This document shows, one piece after another, positions 56,465 through 64,000 of a stretch of 64,000 bases of DNA. Below the pieces are notes generated by a model. It worked only from the letters and a program-made list of their open reading frames with translations, ran no database searches and was not told the DNA's origin. This DNA comes from Novosphingobium percolationis. GTDB lineage: Bacteria; Pseudomonadota; Alphaproteobacteria; Sphingomonadales; Sphingomonadaceae. The position numbers were made by a program, and so were the translations under genes. The stretch is taken from NCBI RefSeq assembly GCF_020179425.1, contig NZ_JAILYM010000004.1, forward strand, positions 248,001 through 312,000, in the 5' to 3' direction. Position 1 is the stretch's first letter; every line of letters begins with the position of its first letter.

Positions 56465-56710
56465 GTGACACTCGACCAGCTCCCCCTTGGCGCGTCGGCC
56501 CGCATCGCTGCGGTCGACTGGACCTTGCTCGTCCCCGAAGAAGCGCAGCGCCTGCGCGCGCTGGGGATCGACGAAGGGGCGCGGGTCAAGCTCGCCTACC
56601 GTGGCGTGTTCTTCGGTCGCGATCCGCTGGCTGTGGAGATCGGTCGCATGACCGTCGCGCTGCGCCGCGCCCATGCCCGCGCGATGACCGTAGAACAACA
56701 GGAGGCCTGA
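56465..56710 (+). CDS. feoA: FeoA family ferrous iron transport protein
   Basis: An 81-aa SH3-like protein: LDQLPLGASARIAAVDW, LRALGIDEGARVKLAYRGVF, ending RRAHARAMTVEQQ. The GTG start at 56465 gives the usual FeoA length; a frame open back to 56429 overlaps the Fur box. It assists FeoB, whose gene starts 5 bp downstream. Confidence 0.88.
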   Translation: MTLDQLPLGASARIAAVDWTLLVPEEAQRLRALGIDEGARVKLAYRGVFFGRDPLAVEIGRMTVALRRAHARAMTVEQQEA

Positions 56711-56715
56711 CGCGC

Positions 56716-58572
<1,857 letters not shown>

Positions 58573-58645
58573 ATCGGCCTCGCAGCTTGAGGTCGATGGA
58601 CGCGCCGCTTACGCAAGCGGCTCGATATTCCAAGGACACGATTCG

Positions 58646-59215
58646 ATGGCAGGCAGCGTCAACAAGGTCATCCTCATCGGCAACCTCGGCGCCGATCCTG
58701 AGGTCAAGAGCTTCCAGAACGGCGGCCGCATCGCCAACCTGCGCATCGCCACATCCGAAAACTGGAAGGACAAGGCCACCGGCGAGCGCAAGGAGCGCAC
58801 CGAGTGGCATAGCGTCGTGCTCAATTCCGACGGTCTCGTCGGCGTGGCCGAACGCTTCCTGCGCAAGGGCAGCAAGGTCTACATCGAAGGCCAACTGCGC
58901 ACCCGCAAGTGGCAGGACCAGTCGGGCAATGACCGCTACACCACCGAAATCTCGGTCGGCGGCATGGGCGGCGTGCTGACCATGCTCGATGGCCCGCAGG
59001 GCGGTGGCGCTGGCGGCGGCATGGGTGGCGGCGGCGGTCGCGCATCGGGCGGCGGCTGGAACGAAGGCGGTTCGGGCGGCGGCAGCAGCTTCGGCGGTGG
59101 TTCGCGCGGCGGTGCCGGCGGCGGTGCGGCCTCGGGCGGCAGCAGCTGGAACCAGGGCGGCGGCGGCTCGTCGGGCGGCTTCAGCGACGATCTCGACGAC
59201 GATATCCCGTTCTGA
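58646..59215 (+). CDS. ssb: Single-stranded DNA-binding protein
   Basis: A 189-aa protein: OB-fold at residues 1-112 ([34 protein letters not shown]), a Gly/Ser-rich linker and the acidic tip DDDIPF that binds partner proteins. Required for replication and repair. Confidence 0.97.
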   Translation: MAGSVNKVILIGNLGADPEVKSFQNGGRIANLRIATSENWKDKATGERKERTEWHSVVLNSDGLVGVAERFLRKGSKVYIEGQLRTRKWQDQSGNDRYTTEISVGGMGGVLTMLDGPQGGGAGGGMGGGGGRASGGGWNEGGSGGGSSFGGGSRGGAGGGAASGGSSWNQGGGGSSGGFSDDLDDDIPF

Positions 59216-59276
59216 GCTTTTGGAAGAACAAGGGACAACGCAGGGGTTTACCCACCCCTGCACCCCGTGAACCTTT

Positions 59277-60020
59277 TCAGGTTCCCCGCGTATCCCCGTA
59301 GAGGTGGATATGCAGGCGGTCGGTGAACCGCCACCCGGCCTGTAGCGCCGCGTCCGACAGCCAGATCGACCTTTCGCGCAAGGTCGCGCTGTCCGTGCCT
59401 TCCGGCATCACGAACAACCGCTCGCCGGGAATGGCATGGGCCGCCTGTAGCGCGGCCACTTCGGCCAGATCCTCCGGCGTCGCGACCACGAACTTGAAGA
59501 ACGCGCGGCGGTCCTGTGCCCAAGCGGTCAGACGATCAGGGATCAGCGCCAGATCCGCCGGGTTGCCCGAATGCGCCAGCTTGGGGCTGACGTTGTACTG
59601 GTCCACCAGCGCATCGAGCGCAGCGTGCGGCGCGACCGATCCGTTGGTCTCGATCTCGACATGAAAGCCGGGCCGCGCTTGCCTGACCAGCGCCACCATC
59701 CGCGCCAGGCCTGCGCCCTGCAACAACGGCTCGCCCCCGGTGATCACCAGCCGGTCGGGGGACAGGGCCACGATCCGCGCCGCCACCTCGGCCTCATCTA
59801 GCGCCAGCTGGTTGGCCGTCCGCTCGAACGCCCGATCGTCGCGGTGCGGTCGGTTGTCGCCGGTGAAGCGCCAGGTGTAGGCGGTATCGCACCACCGGCA
59901 CGCCAGATTGCAACGGCTCAGCCGCACGAACGTCGAAGGCCGCCCCAGTGACGGTCCCTCGCCCTGCAACGACGCGAAGATCTCCGCTTCGCCCGGGTTC
60001 ACGGTGGCGAGCGTCAGCAC
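59277..60020 (-). CDS. queE: 7-carboxy-7-deazaguanine synthase (radical SAM)
   Basis: A 247-aa enzyme of queuosine/7-deazaguanine synthesis. The Fe-S motif is CNLACRWCDT (CxxxCxxC), preceded by FASLQGEGPSLGRPSTFVRL and followed by ITGGEPLLQ. It converts 6-carboxy-tetrahydropterin to CDG. Other queuosine genes are not in this window. Confidence 0.93.
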   Translation of the reverse strand: MLTLATVNPGEAEIFASLQGEGPSLGRPSTFVRLSRCNLACRWCDTAYTWRFTGDNRPHRDDRAFERTANQLALDEAEVAARIVALSPDRLVITGGEPLLQGAGLARMVALVRQARPGFHVEIETNGSVAPHAALDALVDQYNVSPKLAHSGNPADLALIPDRLTAWAQDRRAFFKFVVATPEDLAEVAALQAAHAIPGERLFVMPEGTDSATLRERSIWLSDAALQAGWRFTDRLHIHLYGDTRGT

Positions 60021-60060
60021 GCGCCCCTCCCCCGTTGGCGGACGAATGAAGCCCCCTTGA

Positions 60061-62775
60061 TCACCCCAGCCGCGTCAGCGCTGCTGCCAGACGCTCCGCC
60101 TCGGCGGTGTGGTGGGCGTGATCCGCACGGGCCTTCTCGATCGCTTCGGGCTTGGCCTTTTCGACGAACGCGGGGTTGGAAAGCCGCCCGTCCAGCGACT
60201 TGGCTTCCTTCTGCGAAACGGCGAGCGCCTTTTCCAGCCGCGCCTTTTCCGCCGCGATGTCGATCACGCCTTCGAGCGGCACGACGATATTCGCATCGCC
60301 CGCGCCGATCTGCATCGCCGCGCCCGCCGGCGCCGCCTCGAAGCGGATGGCGTTAAGACGCGCCAGTCGCTCGATCGCCGCCGGGTTGGCCTCGATGGTT
60401 GCGCGGGTCTGCGCCGAAGGCTCGGGCAGGTATGCGTCGAGGCGCGCCCCCGGCGCGATGCCCAGTTCGTTCTTGGCGGTGCGCAGGTTCGAGATCAGCG
60501 CGATCAGCCATTCGACCTCGCGCTTGGCCGCGGCATCGACCGCAACGGCAGGCTCGGGCCACTGCGCGATGATCAGATCCGTCTCCCGCTCGCCAAGTGC
60601 GTGCCACAGCTCTTCTGTGACGAAGGGCATGAAGGGGTGGAGCATGACGAGGATCTGGTCGAGCACCCAGCCCGCGACGACGCGCGCCTCGTCATCGAAG
60701 CTGCCCTTGATCAGTTCGATGTACCAGTCGCAGAACGTGTTCCAGGTGAACTGGTAGATCGCCTGTGCCGCGGCATCGAAGCGCAGGTCGGCCATGGCCT
60801 GATCAAGCGCGCGGACGGTCTCGCCGACCTCGCCTATGATCCACTTGTGTACCGCCTGGGTCGCGTTAGGTGCCGTTCTGCCGGTGCTGCCAGAAATGCC
60901 GTTCGACATGCAGAAACGCGCGGCATTCCAAAGCTTTGTGGCGAAGTTGCGGTATCCTTCGACCCGCTTTTCGTCCATCTTCACGTCGCGGCCCTGGCTT
61001 TCCATGGCGCACATGAAGAAGCGCAGCGCATCGGCCCCGTACTGATCGATCAGGCCCAGCGGATCGACCACGTTGCCCTTCGACTTGGACATCTTCGCGC
61101 CATCGGCGGCGCGGACAAGGCCGTGCAGGTAAAGCTTCTTCCACGGCACTTCGCCCATGAATTCGATGCCCTGCATCGCCATGCGCGCATCCCAGAAGAA
61201 CAGGATGTCGAAGCCCGACACCAGCAGGTCGTTGGGGTAGTGCTTCTTCAACAGCGGCGCGTCTTCGTCAGGCCAGCCCAAAGTCGCAAACGGCCAAAGC
61301 GCGGATGAAAACCACGTATCCAGCACGTCTTCGTCGCGCGTCAGCGGCTTGTTTCCGGCCAGCGCCTGCGCCTCTTCCTCGGTTTCCGCGACGTAGACCG
61401 AGCCGTCCTCGGCATACCACGCCGGGATGCGATGGCCCCACCACAGCTGGCGCGAAACGCACCACGGCTGGATGTTTTCCATCCAGTTGAAGAAGGTCTT
61501 TTCCCAGGTCTTGGGCACGATCTCGATCTTGCCGGTGCGCACCGCTTCGAGCGGCGCGACGGCGAGCTTTTCGGCATCGACATACCACTGGTCGGTCAGC
61601 CACGGCTCGATCACCACGCCGCCGCGATCACCGAACGGGGTCTGGATCGTGCGCGGTTCGGCATCGAGCAGGGTCTCGTTGCCTTCCTTGTCCTTGACCA
61701 CATGCGGGATCAGGAACCCGGCGGCCTTCATGTCCGCCACGATGGCGTCCCGCGCCACGAAGCGATCGAGGCCGAGGTACTTTTCGGGCACGAGGCCATC
61801 GGCGGTCTGCACCACCTTTGCCTCGGCATCGAACATGTTGAGCATCTCGCTTGGCCGGATCCCGGCGCGCTTGCCCACTTCGAAGTCGTTGAAATCGTGG
61901 CCCGGCGTGATCTTCACCGCGCCCGAACCGAGTTCCGGATCGGCGTGTTCGTCGGCGACGATCCTGAACCGGCGACCGGTCAGCGGCTGGAGGATCTCCT
62001 TGCCGATCACCGAGCGGTAGCGCGGATCATCCGCATTCACCGCCACGGCCATGTCGGCCAGCATGGTTTCGGGGCGCGTGGTCGCCACCTCGATATAGTC
62101 CAGCCCATCGTCGCGCTTCACGCCATCGGCGAGCGGATATTTGAAGTGCCAGAAGCCGCCCTGCGTCTCGCGCGTCTCGACCTCGAGGTCGGAGATCGCG
62201 GTCTTGAGCTTGGGGTCCCAGTTCACCAGCCGCTTGTCGCGGTAGATCAGCCCCTTGTTGTAGAGATCGACGAAGACCTTGACCACCGCGCGGGTGAAGT
62301 GCGGGTCCATGGTGAACTGCTCGCGGCTCCAGTCCATCGAGCAGCCGAGACGACGCAGCTGGCGGGTGATCGTGCCGCCGCTTTCGTGCTTCCACTCCCA
62401 CACCTTGTCGATGAAGGCCTCGCGCGAATAGTTGGTGCGCTTGTCCTGCCGCGCTTCCATCTGGCGCTCGACCACCATCTGCGTGGCGATGCCGGCGTGG
62501 TCGGTGCCGACCACCCACAGCGCATCCTTGCCGCGCAGGCGTTCGTAGCGGATCACCACGTCCTGCAACGTGTTGTCGAGCGCATGGCCGATATGCAGCG
62601 AGCCGGTGACGTTCGGCGGCGGATTGACGATGGTGAAGGGCGCGGCGTCGGGGCGCTCGGGCCGGAACAGGCCGTTGCTTTCCCAATGCGCGTACCATTT
62701 CGCCTCGATCCCGGCGGGTTCGAAGGTCTTGGCCAGTTCGCCGGTCGGCTCGGATGCGGAAGTCTGCTCGCTCAT
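60061..62775 (-). CDS. valS: Valyl-tRNA synthetase
   Basis: A 904-aa class I synthetase. Active-site HIGH motif in [19 protein letters not shown] and KMSKS in [14 protein letters not shown]; an editing domain lies in between and a C-terminal coiled coil ends the protein. The start at 62775 ([10 protein letters not shown]) fits the family. Essential for translation. Confidence 0.97.
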   Translation of the reverse strand: MSEQTSASEPTGELAKTFEPAGIEAKWYAHWESNGLFRPERPDAAPFTIVNPPPNVTGSLHIGHALDNTLQDVVIRYERLRGKDALWVVGTDHAGIATQMVVERQMEARQDKRTNYSREAFIDKVWEWKHESGGTITRQLRRLGCSMDWSREQFTMDPHFTRAVVKVFVDLYNKGLIYRDKRLVNWDPKLKTAISDLEVETRETQGGFWHFKYPLADGVKRDDGLDYIEVATTRPETMLADMAVAVNADDPRYRSVIGKEILQPLTGRRFRIVADEHADPELGSGAVKITPGHDFNDFEVGKRAGIRPSEMLNMFDAEAKVVQTADGLVPEKYLGLDRFVARDAIVADMKAAGFLIPHVVKDKEGNETLLDAEPRTIQTPFGDRGGVVIEPWLTDQWYVDAEKLAVAPLEAVRTGKIEIVPKTWEKTFFNWMENIQPWCVSRQLWWGHRIPAWYAEDGSVYVAETEEEAQALAGNKPLTRDEDVLDTWFSSALWPFATLGWPDEDAPLLKKHYPNDLLVSGFDILFFWDARMAMQGIEFMGEVPWKKLYLHGLVRAADGAKMSKSKGNVVDPLGLIDQYGADALRFFMCAMESQGRDVKMDEKRVEGYRNFATKLWNAARFCMSNGISGSTGRTAPNATQAVHKWIIGEVGETVRALDQAMADLRFDAAAQAIYQFTWNTFCDWYIELIKGSFDDEARVVAGWVLDQILVMLHPFMPFVTEELWHALGERETDLIIAQWPEPAVAVDAAAKREVEWLIALISNLRTAKNELGIAPGARLDAYLPEPSAQTRATIEANPAAIERLARLNAIRFEAAPAGAAMQIGAGDANIVVPLEGVIDIAAEKARLEKALAVSQKEAKSLDGRLSNPAFVEKAKPEAIEKARADHAHHTAEAERLAAALTRLG

Positions 62776-62903
62776 GCGCGGCGCATTGCCACCCCGGCCC
62801 GCGTGCTGCAAGCGGAACGCTGGACCCACAAGCGGCCTTCACGCGTTCTGTCGCTCGTGCTGCACTTGTCGCCCCGGAACTTTTACCCCATGAAGCGCGC
62901 ACG

Positions 62904-64000
62904 ATGCGGGCGCTAGCCGACTTCACGATCACGCCGGAAGGCGAAACCGGGGGCGCCACGCTGGCGTTCACCGGCCCCATGACCGTGGCATCGCTGGGCC
63001 CGATCGACGCGCGACTGCGCGCGGTCGAGGACAACGTCGCGCAGATCGACCTGTCCGGGGTCGACCGGATCGACACCGTGGGCGCCTGGATCGTCTGGCG
63101 CACCGCCGACCGCACCGGCGCGCGGATTCTCAACGGCACATCTGAAGCCGACCGCCTGATCGCCGCGATCAGCAAGGCCGACGACAACCGCGTGCCCATC
63201 ACCGCCGATCGCCTGCCACTGCTGAGCCGCGTGCCAGCGCGCGTGGGCGAAACGATGATCGGGCTGGGCCAGGGCAGCCTCGAAGTGCTGGGCTTCCTCG
63301 GCCAGTTCATGCAGGCGATCTGGACGCTGCTGCGCCGCCCGACCACGTTCCGGGGCAAGGCGCTGGTCCACCAGATGGAGCTGGTCGGCGTCAATGCGCT
63401 TGGCATCATCGCGCTGATGAGCTTCCTGGTCGGCATCGTCATCGCGCAGCAGGGCGCGGTGCAGCTGCGCCAGTTCGGCGCAGAGATCTATACCGTCAAC
63501 CTCGTTGGCCGCCTGACGCTGCGCGAGCTGGGAATCCTGATGACCGCGATCATGGTCGCGGGCCGATCGGGCTCGGCCTTCGCCGCGCAGCTCGGCACTA
63601 TGAAGCTGACCGAGGAAGTCGACGCCATGCGCACGATCGGCGTTTCACCGATGGAGGCGCTGGTAATCCCGCGCATCGTGGCGACCATGGTGATGATGCC
63701 GCTGCTGGGCGTCTATTCAGCAGCAATCGGCATTATCGGCGGCGCGTTCCTGTCCTCGCTGACGCTGGGCATCCCATTCTTCACGTTCCTGGCCCGCATT
63801 CAGGAAGTGGTGCCGCTGCACGACGTCTGGGTGGGGCTGATCAAGGGGCCGGTGTTCGGCCTGATTGTCGCGGTGGCGGGCTGCTACCAAGGGCTGCAGG
63901 TGCGCAACAACGCCGAGGAAGTGGGCACGCGCACCACGGCGGCGGTGGTCATGGCGATCTTCATGGTGATCGTGCTCGACGCCTTCTTCGCGGTGTTCTT
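62904..64000 (+). CDS. mlaE: MlaE-type lipid ABC transporter permease with N-terminal STAS domain, 3'-truncated
   Basis: Open frame from ATG 62904 to the window end (about 365 codons visible). The first ~120 residues form a STAS-like domain (MRALADFTITPEGE..., QIDLSGVDRIDTVGAWIVW). The membrane part follows: MELVGVNALGIIALMSFLVG, GAEIYTVNLVG, RELGILMTAIMVAGRSGSAF, EEVDAMRTIGVSPMEALVIP, all diagnostic of MlaE. It would work with an ATPase (MlaF) and MlaD in retrograde phospholipid transport, genes probably downstream. Divergent from valS. Confidence 0.93.
   Translation, partial: MRALADFTITPEGETGGATLAFTGPMTVASLGPIDARLRAVEDNVAQIDLSGVDRIDTVGAWIVWRTADRTGARILNGTSEADRLIAAISKADDNRVPITADRLPLLSRVPARVGETMIGLGQGSLEVLGFLGQFMQAIWTLLRRPTTFRGKALVHQMELVGVNALGIIALMSFLVGIVIAQQGAVQLRQFGAEIYTVNLVGRLTLRELGILMTAIMVAGRSGSAFAAQLGTMKLTEEVDAMRTIGVSPMEALVIPRIVATMVMMPLLGVYSAAIGIIGGAFLSSLTLGIPFFTFLARIQEVVPLHDVWVGLIKGPVFGLIVAVAGCYQGLQVRNNAEEVGTRTTAAVVMAIFMVIVLDAFFAVF

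Noticed and set aside
60109..62916. Large plus-strand frames opposite valS
   Set aside because: They mirror the codons of valS on the other strand and have no domain signature.

Overview
This is high-GC chromosomal DNA from an alphaproteobacterium, most likely a sphingomonad (Sphingomonadales, Novosphingobium-like). That assignment rests on gene content and style: a quinohemoprotein alcohol dehydrogenase, an acyl-CoA degradation operon, a DUF1134 protein, a COQ9-family protein, GAAC-N7-GAAC SOS boxes and GC-rich twin-palindrome intergenic repeats. No 16S gene or database search was available, so the genus is inferred.

Left chromosomal part (1-24095). Class Ia ribonucleotide reductase genes nrdA (5'-truncated by the window edge) and nrdB are separated by three small genes. 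A lone AT-rich DUF4393 gene (possible phage-defence gene) sits between repeat sequences. Then come a Tat-exported dienelactone-hydrolase-like lipoprotein, an SDR dehydrogenase plus PQQ/haem c alcohol dehydrogenase, a small phosphatase-like gene, a VOC protein and a 528-aa secreted RTX protein. A minus-strand operon (thioesterase, serine hydrolase, 3-hydroxyacyl-CoA dehydrogenase, acyl-CoA ligase, thiolase) forms a beta-oxidation-type module. modABC, DUF1330, CMD-like, VOC and Gfo/Idh/MocA genes follow.

Genomic island (24096-48462). A perfect 17-bp direct repeat of the 3' end of tRNA-Ser(GCT) bounds about 24.4 kb with an AlpA-like excisionase and a P4-type integrase at the right end. Cargo includes a formylglycine-generating-enzyme gene fragment, several unknown exported proteins, a dead IS3-family element, and a tightly packed operon hsdM-hsdS-orf139-DUF262-hsdR. 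It also carries a LexA-box-preceded pair of small genes, a 1506-aa RTX protein made of two arrays of seven ~57-aa repeats, an SRAP/YedK protein and small phage-like ORFs. A striking AT-rich ~50-bp inverted repeat lies near the recombination genes.

Right chromosomal part (48447-64000). tRNA-Ser, a DUF1134 protein, an aromatic/aspartate aminotransferase, ribE-ribD, a YgjP-type metallopeptidase coupled to a YcgN-type cysteine-cluster protein, SCO, an ankyrin protein, a COQ9-family protein, feoA-feoB behind a Fur-like box, ssb, queE, valS and a 3'-truncated MlaE-type permease gene.

The most notable non-gene signals are a shared palindrome GGTAATTACC at nearly the same distance upstream of both RTX genes (one core, one island), a shared TTTAACTGAT operator-like palindrome at three dispersed catabolic genes, and the inverted-repeat region at 45750-45931.
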